From positions 1-64,000 of the forward strand of contig JADFDM010000012.1 in assembly GCA_018262795.1 (NCBI GenBank): DNA of 64,000 nucleotides. The letters are read 5' to 3'. Positions within the stretch are counted from its first letter, which is position 1. Each line of letters begins with the position of its first letter. This stretch comes from Sphingobacteriales bacterium. GTDB taxonomy: Bacteria; Bacteroidota; Bacteroidia; Chitinophagales; LD1. The notes under the pieces are model-generated. The model worked only from the letters and a program-made list of their open reading frames with translations. It had not been told where the DNA came from and ran no database searches. Below, in pieces: positions 1 through 9,166 of this stretch. A program made the position numbers and the translations under genes.

Positions 1-402
1 GCTGTTGCCGTAGGTCCCGTCTTTATGGTCAATGGTTATATTTTCAAAAGCAATCCAACGGCTGCCATTCATAGCGATAGTCGCATCGCCTTTGGCGTAG
101 CTGATAACTACTGCTGCATTTTGTCCCGACTTGGATTCAAATTTTATGGGGTGATGAGCGCCTGCCCCTTCGATAGAGGAGAGCACAATCTTTTCATTAT
201 AGGTGCCGTCTTGAATCATAAAATCCACCGGGCCGGCTACGCCACCGCATTTGAGTGCGCTTACGGCATCGCTGATGGTGCTGAAATCAGCTCCGCTTTT
301 GCCGATGCTATAGTTCCCTGATAAAGATGGGCAATCGCCTGCTTGTGCTGAAAAACTCAGACTTAATAAAGAGGCGGCAAAGATACTGGTTAGCTTGTTC
401 AT
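1..402 (-). CDS. Secreted beta-helix-like protein, N-terminal part (runs off the window)
   Basis: An open frame starts at the ATG at 402-400 and stays open to base 1, so only the first 134 residues are seen. Residues 1 to about 22 (MNKLTSIFAASLLSLSFSAQ) form a signal peptide. What follows, with phrases such as GNYSIG, FSTISDAVSAL and GPVDFMIQDGTYNE, is the typical opening of Bacteroidota secreted proteins with a right-handed parallel beta-helix (pectate-lyase-like) fold. This opening is inferred from pattern, not searched. The missing C-terminus probably carries further helix turns and possibly a type IX sorting domain, but neither can be checked here. No enzyme activity can be assigned. Confidence 0.7.
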   Translation of the reverse strand, partial: MNKLTSIFAASLLSLSFSAQAGDCPSLSGNYSIGKSGADFSTISDAVSALKCGGVAGPVDFMIQDGTYNEKIVLSSIEGAGAHHPIKFESKSGQNAAVVISYAKGDATIAMNGSRWIAFENITIDHKDGTYGNS

Positions 403-498
403 GGTATTTGTTTTTTGTTTGTTTAAGTAACTTCTCCGGGTTACTCTATTAATGTAATACCAAACAAAAATTTTGTCAAGGGGGGAAGTGAAGAAAAA

Positions 499-1077
499 TT
501 AGAACACTTTCAATTCGTGGTATAATCTATTTACCGGCAAGCCGACTACATTAAAGTAATCGCCTTCAAATTTTCGAATGCCGATAGCTCCTATCCATTC
601 TTGACAAGCGTAAGAACCTGCTTTGTCAAAAGGTTTGAAATTGTCTATGTAATATTCTATCTCTTCGATGGTCAGTGGGTTAAAATAGACTTTCGTGATT
701 TCGCTGAAACAGGCTTCTTTGATTTTTGAAAAGATGCAAACTCCGGTAACTACCTCGTGCATGTTGCCACTTAAATCGCTAAGCATACGGATAGCGTGTA
801 AACGGTCAACCGGTTTTTCATAAATAATACCGTTTAAGATCACCACCGTGTCGGCTCCAATAACAACCGTATCTTCTCCAATATCATCGGCAAAGGCTTT
901 TGCCTTTTTAGCAGCAAGGAGTTGCGGCACATCGTAAATATCTGCTTCTTCAGGATGCAACTCGTCCACATTCTTCGATCGCACTTCAAATTCAAAGCCG
1001 GCCATCTTCATAATGTCGTATCTGCGAGGAGACTGAGAGGCCAATATGAGATGCTTAGAGAAATTCATCTTCTTCAT
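499..1077 (-). CDS. maf: Maf-like nucleoside triphosphate pyrophosphatase
   Basis: This 192-aa protein has the usual length and motifs of the Maf/YhdE family. ASQSPRR near the N-terminus is the phosphate-binding loop, GADTVV near residue 75 contains the catalytic aspartate, and DKAGSYACQ is the family block near residue 150. Family members hydrolyse dTTP, UTP or modified nucleotides to the monophosphate and pyrophosphate, cleaning the nucleotide pool and influencing septation. The Ser/Tyr-containing GSYACQ block fits the dTTP/UTP (YhdE) branch better than the m7GTP (YceF) branch. The start at 1077 has a second ATG three codons on (MKKMNF), which is equally possible. It appears to stand alone on the minus strand. 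Confidence 0.9.
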   Translation of the reverse strand: MKKMNFSKHLILASQSPRRYDIMKMAGFEFEVRSKNVDELHPEEADIYDVPQLLAAKKAKAFADDIGEDTVVIGADTVVILNGIIYEKPVDRLHAIRMLSDLSGNMHEVVTGVCIFSKIKEACFSEITKVYFNPLTIEEIEYYIDNFKPFDKAGSYACQEWIGAIGIRKFEGDYFNVVGLPVNRLYHELKVF

Positions 1078-1179
1078 TTATTGATTAACGATAGTTTGTA
1101 AAAATACACTTACACAAGTCCATTTTGTAAGGGAGAGTAAATTTGCGGGAAATCAATTATGAAAATGTCCCTTCCTTCA

Positions 1180-2370
1180 TCAGAAACTATACTTGAGTCG
1201 GGCAAATACGCTATTGAACTTTACCGGCTTCTGGTGTTTGTTGAACAAGAAAATACCTTGTTCAATAAGTGAAATATCCCAGTTTTCGCTGATGGAGTAG
1301 CTAATGTTCGGCATCAGAAAAAGCAGGTCGGGCTGATGGCCGTAAATGACCGAGATGGAGGGGCGGAAAAGAGGAGTGGCATTGCCGGAAAGGCTCGCAA
1401 AAAAAGACCAATCAGAAGGCATCAGGTCTTTGGCCAATAAGGTTCCCGAAAAAGATTGCCCAATCAACAAGGGATTAGTCACCTTGTTAGGATGATTATT
1501 ATACAGCACCGCCCCTTGTAAATAAACGGTGTTCGGGAAAGCATAATCGGCCTCTATGGTTCCGCTGAAGATTCCAGCGTAATTCACCCCACCATCCTTT
1601 GGGGCAAACCAAGTGGCCTCGCCTCGAAAACCGGCATTCTTAATGTTTCCGGCCCAGCCTACCCCCAGCGCAATATCGCTGTAATACAAACCGCCCATCA
1701 ACTGAAAATCATAATTCCATTTGTTGAAGCGTACCATCGCAGCCGCCACCGTTTCATTTTTCTTTTTGCCGGGTTTGGCGGCTATTTCGACAGAAGACAT
1801 GCCGGTTGGGAAAAACGCCACTTTGATCGCATCACTTCCCGGCCGTTCTTCATAATCAAAGTCGGCATAATTAGCAGCGTTGAAAAGATCATTGGGATTC
1901 CACACCAAGGTTTTGCCCCAGTTAATTCGCTGCCGACCTACCCGAATCTGCCATTTCTTATAGGTCCAGTCAAACCAAAGCCGATCCACCTGCGTGTGCA
2001 ACACAAAAGCTCTTTTATTAAGAATGAGGTAAGAGAGTTTCACCAAGCCATTGTCCACATCAATAGATTTGCCGAAGAAAGGATTCAACTGCACTAATTG
2101 CCCATAGAAAAACCGATTGCGCACCTCTAAGCCGGCTGTAAAACCATTGGCGATATAAAATTTAAAGTTGAGCCGGTTGTGAATGAAGCCGTAACCGTAC
2201 ATGGTGTCGAGGTTGGTAAAGCTGCCAATACCCAACATCTTGATATAACCGTTGAACTGCACTACATCCTTAAATTTCTTTCGCTCCTTTTTCTTTTCCT
2301 GCGCGTGCAGTGAAAGAGAAAAAGCAGAGAGAAACAAAATAATAGTAAAGGTCTTCAGCCGATGAATCAT
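1180..2370 (-). CDS. Outer-membrane beta-barrel protein, last gene of export operon A
   Basis: This 396-aa protein starts with a signal peptide (cleavage near LSLHAQ, about residue 24) and a lysine-rich stretch. The rest alternates aromatic and polar residues as in amphipathic beta-strands and ends in LKYSF, a terminal aromatic residue typical of BAM-assembled barrels. The block VGRQRINWGKTLVWNPND resembles the DUF1302-like outer-membrane proteins that accompany envelope lipid transporters. Its start overlaps the stop of the ATPase gene by four bases (ATGA), so it is translationally coupled to the ABC system. The likely role is the outer-membrane step of that transporter. The substrate is unknown. 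Confidence 0.75.
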   Translation of the reverse strand: MIHRLKTFTIILFLSAFSLSLHAQEKKKERKKFKDVVQFNGYIKMLGIGSFTNLDTMYGYGFIHNRLNFKFYIANGFTAGLEVRNRFFYGQLVQLNPFFGKSIDVDNGLVKLSYLILNKRAFVLHTQVDRLWFDWTYKKWQIRVGRQRINWGKTLVWNPNDLFNAANYADFDYEERPGSDAIKVAFFPTGMSSVEIAAKPGKKKNETVAAAMVRFNKWNYDFQLMGGLYYSDIALGVGWAGNIKNAGFRGEATWFAPKDGGVNYAGIFSGTIEADYAFPNTVYLQGAVLYNNHPNKVTNPLLIGQSFSGTLLAKDLMPSDWSFFASLSGNATPLFRPSISVIYGHQPDLLFLMPNISYSISENWDISLIEQGIFLFNKHQKPVKFNSVFARLKYSF

Positions 2371-3062
2371 GTATGAGGCGTTTGCTGCACATCTGATACA
2401 ATGTGTCCATCCTCCAGCGTAATCACTCTGCGCGCTCTTTCAATCACTCGCGAATCATGGGTAGAAAAAATGAAAGTCATGTTCTCTTCATGATTCAGCC
2501 GCGCCATAATATCCAGCAGATTAGCGGTTGATTTAGAATCGAGATTAGCGGTGGGTTCATCGGCCAACACAAACTTCGGTCGAGAAGCCAAGGCTCGCGC
2601 AACGGCTACTCTTTGTTGCTGTCCGCCCGATAGTTCCGAGGGACGATTATTGATACGATCCAGCAGCCCCACTTCTTTTAGTAGTTCTTCTGTTCTCTTT
2701 TCACGTTCGGCTTTTGGCCGCTTTTGCAACAGCATTACGAACGAGACATTTTCGCGGGCAGTGAGCACCGGAATTAAATTATAAGCCTGAAAGATGAAAC
2801 CGATATTGTGCAGTCTGAAATCAATGAGTTGGTTTTCGCTCAACTCGCTGATGTCATTCCCGTTAATCAAAACCTTGCCGGAAGTAGGATGATCTAATCC
2901 GCCAATGATATTGAGCAAGGTGGTTTTGCCCGAACCCGATGGGCCTACAATAGCGGCAAACTCTCCCTCTTCAATTTTCAAACTCACATCATTCACCGCC
3001 CGCACTTTTACAGGACCTTCGTCATAAATTTTTGTCAGATGTATTGATTCAATGACTGCCAT
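2367..3062 (-). CDS. LolD/MacB-type ABC transporter ATPase
   Basis: This 231-aa protein has every motif of an ABC ATPase: Walker A GPSGSGKT at residues 40-47, the LSGGQQQR signature, Walker B FVLADEP and the switch histidine in FSTHD. Its length and the sequence GFIFQAYNLIPVLTARENV place it in the LolD/MacB/FtsE group, which drives mechanotransmitting permeases rather than channel-type transport. It sits five bases after the upstream permease stop and overlaps the following barrel gene. It almost certainly pairs with the two FtsX-type permeases encoded directly upstream, giving a LolCDE-like complex in the inner membrane. Confidence 0.92.
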   Translation of the reverse strand: MAVIESIHLTKIYDEGPVKVRAVNDVSLKIEEGEFAAIVGPSGSGKTTLLNIIGGLDHPTSGKVLINGNDISELSENQLIDFRLHNIGFIFQAYNLIPVLTARENVSFVMLLQKRPKAEREKRTEELLKEVGLLDRINNRPSELSGGQQQRVAVARALASRPKFVLADEPTANLDSKSTANLLDIMARLNHEENMTFIFSTHDSRVIERARRVITLEDGHIVSDVQQTPHT

Positions 3063-3067
3063 AACGT

Positions 3068-4285
3068 TTAGATTTTTCGGATGGCCTCTACCGGCCTTAG
3101 TTTAATTGCTTTGATAGATGGATAAATAGCTGCCAGAATGGAGGCGACAAATACCATGAGTAGAATTTCGGCATATAGCCCTGCGGGCAGGGAAGTGCGC
3201 ACCGTGCTATCCATGCCGTAAGAAGATAACCCTTGACTGAAGGCCGAGAGATCAATTCCGTGTATTCCAAAATAATGAATGGTGCCGTAAGCAAGTGCTA
3301 AACCGAGCGGGCCTGAAATGAGCGAGAGGTAAAATGTTTCGAGCATAATCATAAAAAAGATGCGGGGCTTGCTCATTCCAATCGCCATCAGCATACCCAA
3401 TTCGCGAACGCGCTCCAGCACAGCCATCAGCATGATGTTGACAATGCCAAAGGCAAGTGCCAGCAAAATGATGGTGATAAATAAATACATGGTTTGCTCG
3501 AAAGAGCCAATCACAAATTTCAAATCGGGCGCAATCTCTTCCCAACTCTCCACTTTTAGTTTTGGAAATTTGGCTGTAAGTTTTTTCATAACCACAGGTA
3601 AGTCATTGTTATTATTTAGTAGCACAGCTATTTCGTGCGCATCGCCATCATGCACCCCGAGCAATCGGTTCAAATCTTCTTTCTGCGTAAATACATTCAG
3701 TTCGTCAAAAGTAGAGTTACGGGTTTTGTATATCCCTGCTACGCGGAAAGCACCGGCTGTAATGTTTCCACTTTCATCCTGAAAAGTAAGTACCACTTTG
3801 TTGCGCACTTTTACTTTTAGTTTGTTCGCCAACTTCTGCCCAATAATCAATGGATTGTGTTTGATAGTTTCAAAGTAATCGCCTTCTATCACATTTTCTT
3901 TCATCCCCGTAACGGTGTTTTCCGATACCGGATCTACGCCTTCTATATTTACTCCTATGCCGGTGGTAGCAGAGGAGGCCATTCCATTCACCAGCGTTCG
4001 GGCACTCACTGCTTTTACTTCCTTTACCTTTTTGATTTCCGACAACAGGCTTTCGGCTTCGGGGATCACAAATTTGATGTTCTTATCCTTTTTATAATCG
4101 GGCTGGTGAATTTGAATGTGCGATATTTCCTGCTTGATAGCGAGATTTACATACTGCGAAGTCATTCCCCAGCTAAAACTCATGATGAAGGTGCCCGCCC
4201 AAATGCCCAGCACAATAGAGGTCATCACAATAAGGCTTCGAACCTTATTGCGCCAGATATTTTTCCATGCTATTAAACTCAACAT
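3068..4285 (-). CDS. FtsX/LolE-type ABC permease (second of pair)
   Basis: This 405-aa protein starts MLSLIAWKNIWRNKVRS, with one membrane helix, a periplasmic domain of about 220 residues (MacB_PCD-like), and three C-terminal helices starting near YLFITIILLALAFGI. This is the four-helix LolC/LolE/MacB layout. The conserved block ERVRELGMLMAIGM between helices is diagnostic of the FtsX family. It lies three bases after the stop of its paralogue and just before the ATPase. The two permeases are alike but clearly diverged, so a heterodimer is likely. Such permeases move lipoproteins or lipids out of the inner-membrane leaflet. The actual cargo is not shown by sequence. Confidence 0.9.
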   Translation of the reverse strand: MLSLIAWKNIWRNKVRSLIVMTSIVLGIWAGTFIMSFSWGMTSQYVNLAIKQEISHIQIHQPDYKKDKNIKFVIPEAESLLSEIKKVKEVKAVSARTLVNGMASSATTGIGVNIEGVDPVSENTVTGMKENVIEGDYFETIKHNPLIIGQKLANKLKVKVRNKVVLTFQDESGNITAGAFRVAGIYKTRNSTFDELNVFTQKEDLNRLLGVHDGDAHEIAVLLNNNNDLPVVMKKLTAKFPKLKVESWEEIAPDLKFVIGSFEQTMYLFITIILLALAFGIVNIMLMAVLERVRELGMLMAIGMSKPRIFFMIMLETFYLSLISGPLGLALAYGTIHYFGIHGIDLSAFSQGLSSYGMDSTVRTSLPAGLYAEILLMVFVASILAAIYPSIKAIKLRPVEAIRKI

Positions 4286-4288
4286 ACC

Positions 4289-5506
4289 TCAACTCTTTAG
4301 TGCATCAATAGTTTTCAATTTCCGCAAACGGAACCAGGGATAAATTGCCAACACCAGGGTAATGCCCAACACCACCAGTGCTTGTGTATAAAATAAGGAG
4401 GCCGCAATCGAAAATGGAAAAACAGGTTCCATTCCAAACCGCTCATACGCAGCAGCCATTTCGCCTGATATATGAATGGGGTTGAAATGGAAGTATGAAA
4501 CAATTGGAATACCCAGCACCACCCCCAATAAAACTCCGAGTCCCGAAATCATCAGTATCTCCAAAGTAACGATGGAGATCAGTCGCATTTTTTTCATACC
4601 GATAGCGATCAATATTCCAAACTCGCGAGTGCGTTCGGTCAGCATCATCAGGATGGTTCCGAAAATGCCGAAGCCGATTATCATGTATAAAATTCCGGAG
4701 GTGATGATGCCTCCGGCATTGTCCACCTCAATCAGTTGCACTAAATTCGGCAACATTTCACGCCAGTCCATCACTTGTATTGGCTTTCCTTTAAAGGAAG
4801 AGCGAAGTTCTGTAGCCACCACCGAGGCATCTTTCGATTGGTCAATAGAAATTACAATAGAAGTAGCTCGGTGATCGGCAGAATATAGTTGCTGTGCTTG
4901 TTTCAAAGGAAGATATACCATCCGCTGATTTAAGTCAGGCGAAGGAAACTTCACAATACCATTGATTGGGTACATCCCCGCAGCACTGGCTCCGTGATAG
5001 CCTTGGCCCAGCAATACCAAAGTGTCGCCAATTCCTAAACGCAGATATTTTGCCAAACCCTCTGAGAGTATGGCTGCATTTTCATTCGCAGTGAGATACC
5101 TTCCCTTCACTATTTTTTCTTTCAGCCGCGTTACCGTGCTCTCTGCCTCCGGTTCTATACCTACCACCATCACTCCTTTAGTCATTTCGCGAGCCGAAGC
5201 CAGCGCAAATGATTCGAGGCGTGGCACGTAGCCGGTTATCTCTTTTGTTTTTTGAAGAATGGTGTAGATAGAATCATTGGGTTCAAAACTGTTGTCAATA
5301 GTTTGGTCCTCCCAGTAGCCGGCTTGGTGCAGTTGAATGTGGCCGGTGTAAAAACTCACCACATTATCAATCATTCGATCGTAGGCTCCTAATTGCAGGG
5401 AGCGCATCAGTATGGCCAGAATAACTGCCGTAAATACCGAAGCGGTAGTGATAAGCGTTCTCCGCTTATTCCGCCAAATGTTTCGCCATGCTAAACGGAA
5501 ATTCAT
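4289..5506 (-). CDS. FtsX/LolC-type ABC permease (first of pair)
   Basis: This 405-aa protein has the same architecture as the next gene: MNFRLAWRNIWRNKRRTL, one helix, a large periplasmic domain, then three helices with TERTREFGILIAIGMKKMRL between them. The equal length and shared N-terminal WRNIWRNK sequence suggest the two permeases came from an old duplication. The start codon overlaps the stop of the LolA-like gene at 5506. Together with the neighbouring ATPase, LolA-like protein and barrel it forms a candidate trans-envelope lipid or lipoprotein export path. Confidence 0.9.
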   Translation of the reverse strand: MNFRLAWRNIWRNKRRTLITTASVFTAVILAILMRSLQLGAYDRMIDNVVSFYTGHIQLHQAGYWEDQTIDNSFEPNDSIYTILQKTKEITGYVPRLESFALASAREMTKGVMVVGIEPEAESTVTRLKEKIVKGRYLTANENAAILSEGLAKYLRLGIGDTLVLLGQGYHGASAAGMYPINGIVKFPSPDLNQRMVYLPLKQAQQLYSADHRATSIVISIDQSKDASVVATELRSSFKGKPIQVMDWREMLPNLVQLIEVDNAGGIITSGILYMIIGFGIFGTILMMLTERTREFGILIAIGMKKMRLISIVTLEILMISGLGVLLGVVLGIPIVSYFHFNPIHISGEMAAAYERFGMEPVFPFSIAASLFYTQALVVLGITLVLAIYPWFRLRKLKTIDALKS

Positions 5507-6288
5507 TACTTAATGCGATTCATATTTTGAACGGTGAAGAAAGTATCGTCATACGGTTCATCGAATTTCATCGTGTTGTATATCATCACCGTTTTTTGTC
5601 CGGGCTTTTCTACGGGGATCATTTCCATCCGAGAAGGAAGCAGTTTACCTCCCAGCATTTTGACCTCAGAGCCACTCATGATATTCACCAAAAATCCGTC
5701 TTCATCATATTGTTCAAGGCGCATCTGCATGTAGTCTTTCTTATCAATATAGCTAATCACCTTTCCCCACACTACCGCAGCATCCGGTTTCGGTTTCAGC
5801 ATAATCTTATAGCAGTTGCGGCCTTCTATCATCGTGTCTCCGGCTAAGGTGTGTGTGTAATCATTTACAATAGACGATTCTTTCACCAAATCATCGTTGG
5901 TAAAGTCTGTTCCCATCCAACTTTGCATCATCATAGATGGCGGCAACTTGATGGTTCTTTCAATCGAAGGCATCCAGTTCCATACTTCCTTATCGCGTTT
6001 CAGTGAAACAGTACCTTTGTCTTTGGCGGGAGCTGTAATGTAAATAAGAGCCAGTTTATCGCCCTTGCTCCATGTCTTTAGCGACATCTCTCTTTTCCAG
6101 GTAGGGCGAATAACCTGTATGGTCAGTTCAGTATAAGAAGTTTTTCCTCTTGCCTTTTCATCGGCCTTGCGAATAATTTCCGTAGCATCCTGCGCCTCTG
6201 CTTTGAAGGCGGTGGCTGCCAGCAACAAAAGATTGGTAGCAAAGAACACAAGGAAGCGCTTATTTTTTCTTTTTGCGGTACTTAGCAT
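5506..6288 (-). CDS. LolA-like outer-membrane lipoprotein-sorting protein
   Basis: This 260-aa secreted protein has a signal peptide up to about residue 33 (FKAEAQ) and then DATEIIRKADEKARGKTSYTE, the start of the COG2834 LolA-like domain. Blocks such as SKGDKLALIYITAPAKDKGT, VWNWMPSIERTIKLPPSMM and GTDFTNDDLV are typical of the Bacteroidota and myxobacterial proteins encoded beside MMPL or LolCDE-like transporters. They fold as a half-barrel with a hydrophobic cavity and carry lipid or lipoprotein across the periplasm. The gene overlaps the end of the TetR gene by 29 bases and the next permease gene by one base, so regulation and translation are tightly linked. Confidence 0.85.
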   Translation of the reverse strand: MLSTAKRKNKRFLVFFATNLLLLAATAFKAEAQDATEIIRKADEKARGKTSYTELTIQVIRPTWKREMSLKTWSKGDKLALIYITAPAKDKGTVSLKRDKEVWNWMPSIERTIKLPPSMMMQSWMGTDFTNDDLVKESSIVNDYTHTLAGDTMIEGRNCYKIMLKPKPDAAVVWGKVISYIDKKDYMQMRLEQYDEDGFLVNIMSGSEVKMLGGKLLPSRMEMIPVEKPGQKTVMIYNTMKFDEPYDDTFFTVQNMNRIK

Positions 6289-6859
6289 ATTGTTGAATGA
6301 TTTCGTTTTTGATTTCTTCTAACGGATACCCATCGGGTAAGTAATAAATGTAATGCAGCATCACTCCGTCAATCGTGGCGGCTAATCGGTAAGCTTCTAA
6401 CTTGGGCTGCGGCACTTTCATCTCTTTGAACAAGTGCTCAAAAATTTCGAGATACCCCTGCATCATCTTTGAAAAAATTTTCCTTATCCGAATCAACACT
6501 TCATACTGAGTCATAATGCTCACGAGCAATTTCCAACGCTTTATGTCACTTTGCACCATTGCAAAAGTGCTTTCAATCAGCAATGCCATCTTATCTACCG
6601 GATCGCCCGGCATCATCAATGCCTGCATGGGTTCGTCCACTTCCGACAGGCTATTTTTTAAAATTTCATCTAACAGCTCGCTCTTACTTTTGAAATAGTG
6701 ATACAGCAAGCCTTTGGCAATCCCTGCTTTGGCAGCAATGCTGCTGATGCTGGTGGCATGATACCCCTTCCGCGCAAAAAGTTCGATTGCTGCGTTGATG
6801 ATTTTAGTGCGGCTTTTCGCTCGCACTTTTTCCAACTGTATAGGTGTTCTTGGAGCCAT
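6260..6859 (-). CDS. TetR-family repressor of export operon A
   Basis: This 199-aa protein has an N-terminal HTH domain: NAAIELFARKGYHATSISSIAAKAGIAKGLLYHYFKSKSELL is the classic TetR layout, followed by a helical ligand-binding domain. I chose the ATG at 6859 (MAPRTPIQLEK) over an upstream TTG at 6883, because bases up to 6888 hold a near-perfect operator-like palindrome that would otherwise lie inside the gene. The TetR gene is first in an operon with a LolA-like protein, two permeases, an ATPase and a barrel, so it probably represses its own export system and responds to a hydrophobic ligand. The ligand is unknown. Confidence 0.9.
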   Translation of the reverse strand: MAPRTPIQLEKVRAKSRTKIINAAIELFARKGYHATSISSIAAKAGIAKGLLYHYFKSKSELLDEILKNSLSEVDEPMQALMMPGDPVDKMALLIESTFAMVQSDIKRWKLLVSIMTQYEVLIRIRKIFSKMMQGYLEIFEHLFKEMKVPQPKLEAYRLAATIDGVMLHYIYYLPDGYPLEEIKNEIIQQYAKYRKKKK

Positions 6860-6888
6860 TTTTTTGACTGAACGATTGGTCAAAAAAA
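6859..6888. promoter_or_regulatory. Palindrome over the operon A TetR start, candidate operator
   Basis: Ten-base arms TTTTTTTGAC (6859-6868) and GTCAAAAAAA (6879-6888) are exact reverse complements around a ten-base spacer. The core TTGAC...GTCAA is a frequent TetR operator pattern. The left arm touches the ATG, so bound repressor would cover the ribosome-binding region and probably the transcription start. Seen directly; operator function is inferred. Confidence 0.55.
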
Positions 6889-6929
6889 TAAAATAGTATT
6901 CGTTTTTAAAAATTTATCTTGTTAAAAAC

Positions 6930-8051
6930 TTATGAGGAGGTCTTTCGATAGTTCAGAATTGCCCATACATTCAACACCAATGCAATAAGGAGAATTGCGA
7001 CTAAATGAGTAATGATGTTATGAAACTCACTCCCCTTTAGCACAATCATGCGCATCACTTCTACAAAGTAGGTAACAGGGATAAAATGCGAGATCATTCT
7101 AGCCCAATCGGGCATACTTTCAATCGGGGTGTACAAGCCGCTCATCAAATTAAAAATCATGACGAAGAAAAAGGCAACAGACATGGCCTGCTGCTGCGTT
7201 TCGGAGTAAGTGGAAACCAATAGCCCGAAGCCCAACACCGATAATAGATAGGCGGCCAGGTACCCATATAGTAAAGCGATACTTCCCAATGGCACTATTC
7301 CATACACCAACCACGAAACCAACATGCCGACCGTGAAAACCATTGCTCCTATCACCCAAAACGGAATCAACTTGCCGAGAATGAAATGATATTTCTTAAT
7401 GGGGGTTACATTAATTTGCTCAATGGTTCCAATCTCTTTTTCCTTCACAATATTCAGAGCAGCCATATATCCCCCCATCATCGTTACCAAAATCACAAGA
7501 ATGCCGGGCACCATAAAGTAGTTGTAATTCAAGTGTGGGTTGTACCAATTAGAAGAAGTAATTTCTATAGTCGCCAACGGACTAAACCGAGTGACAGGAA
7601 TCCACTCCATCCGCACTTCGCTGTTAAAGTTGCGAAGAATGCTGCCTAAGTACACTCCCCCCAGGTTGGCTCTGGTTCCGTTGATGGCATTGGCCGCAAC
7701 GAATAGTTTCTGCTCACTTTCGCGGATAAGATTTTTTTCAAAACCTTCGGGGATTTCGAGAATCAGATCCGCCTCATCCTTTTCAACCAAGTTCATAGCG
7801 GTTTTGTATGAATCACAAAAGCCGGTGAGTTGAAAATAGCCGGAGGAAGTAATTTTTGAAATTAGTTTTTGAGAATAAGGAGAGTGGTCATGATCTACCA
7901 CGGCTAAGGAAATATTTTTGATGGCATAATCGGCTGCTAAGGGAAGAATGAGCAACTGGAGAATCGGCACCACAAAAATCATCGGCAGAATAGACTTATT
8001 CCGAAATATCTGTCGAAATTCTTTTCGCAATAAAAATTTCAAGGTTCTCAT
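6930..8051 (-). CDS. ABC-2 type permease, YbhR-like
   Basis: This 373-aa protein has one N-terminal helix (SILPMIFVVPILQLLILPLAADYA), a periplasmic domain of about 130 residues, then five C-terminal helices ending in WAILNYRKTSS. The block NIVKEKEIGTIEQINVTPIKKYHFILGKLIPFW is characteristic of the ABC-2 export permeases of the YhhJ/YbhS/YbhR group. Its start overlaps the preceding permease gene by four bases. It is the last gene of operon B, and its partners are the second permease, two ATPases, a membrane-fusion protein and TolC. The system should export drugs or other amphipathic compounds. Confidence 0.9.
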   Translation of the reverse strand: MRTLKFLLRKEFRQIFRNKSILPMIFVVPILQLLILPLAADYAIKNISLAVVDHDHSPYSQKLISKITSSGYFQLTGFCDSYKTAMNLVEKDEADLILEIPEGFEKNLIRESEQKLFVAANAINGTRANLGGVYLGSILRNFNSEVRMEWIPVTRFSPLATIEITSSNWYNPHLNYNYFMVPGILVILVTMMGGYMAALNIVKEKEIGTIEQINVTPIKKYHFILGKLIPFWVIGAMVFTVGMLVSWLVYGIVPLGSIALLYGYLAAYLLSVLGFGLLVSTYSETQQQAMSVAFFFVMIFNLMSGLYTPIESMPDWARMISHFIPVTYFVEVMRMIVLKGSEFHNIITHLVAILLIALVLNVWAILNYRKTSS

Positions 8052-9154
8052 GCCAGTCGGATTTTAAAACTCTTAATACTCACTCCCAGAAAGAACAACA
8101 TCATACCAAACAGAATCAGTGTTTCTTTCCAAATCTGCGAAATCCCCAATCCTTTAATCATTACTGATTTTACGATGATGTAATACCAGCGTGAAGGCAC
8201 AAAATGCGAAATGGCTTGCAACGGCCACGGCATATTTTCGATGGGAAATAAAAAGCCGGTAAACAGAAGTGTGGGCAGCATCATGCCCATCAGCGACATC
8301 ATCATGGCCGCTTGTTGCGAATCTGTTTTGGTGCTGATTAGTAACCCCACAGCAAGGCAGGTGAGAATAAAGAGTGAACTCTCTGCATATAAAAGCAGGA
8401 TACTACCGTTGATGGGAAGGTCTAATAGAAATACGCTTAACAGAAGAATGGTGGTGAGGTTTACCAGCGATAAAAAAAGATAAGGCACCGCCTTTGAGAT
8501 AACTACTAATATGGGTTTGAAAGGCGATACTAAAAGTATTTCCATCGTGCCGAGTTCCTTCTCGCGCACGATAGAAACAGCCGTCATCATTACGCATACT
8601 AACATCATCACTAAAGACATTACTCCCGGTACAAAGTTGGTAGCCCCTTTCAATTGAGGGTTGTATAGCATTCTAAATTCCGGCACAATGCGATAAGGGA
8701 TTTGTTGAGTTTTCAGCAGCGCCATCTGATAATCATTCACAATAGATGAAATATAGTTGGTAAGCGCTGTGGCAGTGTTGGGGTCACTGGCATCGGCCAA
8801 CACCTGTATTTGAGCATGATTCAAATGAACGAGATCATTGTTGAAATTGGCAGGGAACACCACCGCCAGTTTTATCTTACCACTGCGAAATGCCTCTTCA
8901 ATCTGTTCGTGGCTCATGAGGCTTTCCTGAATATCGAAATACGCGCTGGCTTTTATTTTATTGATGATCTCAGCCGATGCGTTGTCATGCGCATAATCGG
9001 CCACTACAATTTTTGAGTTTTTGATTTCGTTCGTAAGTGCAAATCCAAATAGCACAATTTGCACCACCGGAATACCAAAAAGCATGAGCAGCGTTTTCGG
9101 ATCACGAAACACGTGGTAAAACTCCTTTCGAACAAAAGTGAAAAACTGTTTCAT
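8048..9154 (-). CDS. ABC-2 type permease, YbhS-like
   Basis: This 368-aa protein has the same fold as its downstream neighbour: an N-terminal helix (LLMLFGIPVVQIVLFGFAL), a periplasmic domain with VVFPANFNNDLV, and a C-terminal membrane domain with the family block VREKELGTMEILLVSPFKPILVVISK. It sits 12 bases after the ATPase gene and overlaps the next permease gene. E. coli YbhS/YbhR form a heterodimer of this kind, so this pair probably makes the transmembrane channel of one exporter. Confidence 0.9.
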   Translation of the reverse strand: MKQFFTFVRKEFYHVFRDPKTLLMLFGIPVVQIVLFGFALTNEIKNSKIVVADYAHDNASAEIINKIKASAYFDIQESLMSHEQIEEAFRSGKIKLAVVFPANFNNDLVHLNHAQIQVLADASDPNTATALTNYISSIVNDYQMALLKTQQIPYRIVPEFRMLYNPQLKGATNFVPGVMSLVMMLVCVMMTAVSIVREKELGTMEILLVSPFKPILVVISKAVPYLFLSLVNLTTILLLSVFLLDLPINGSILLLYAESSLFILTCLAVGLLISTKTDSQQAAMMMSLMGMMLPTLLFTGFLFPIENMPWPLQAISHFVPSRWYYIIVKSVMIKGLGISQIWKETLILFGMMLFFLGVSIKSFKIRLA

Positions 9155-9166
9155 GACTGCATCCGT

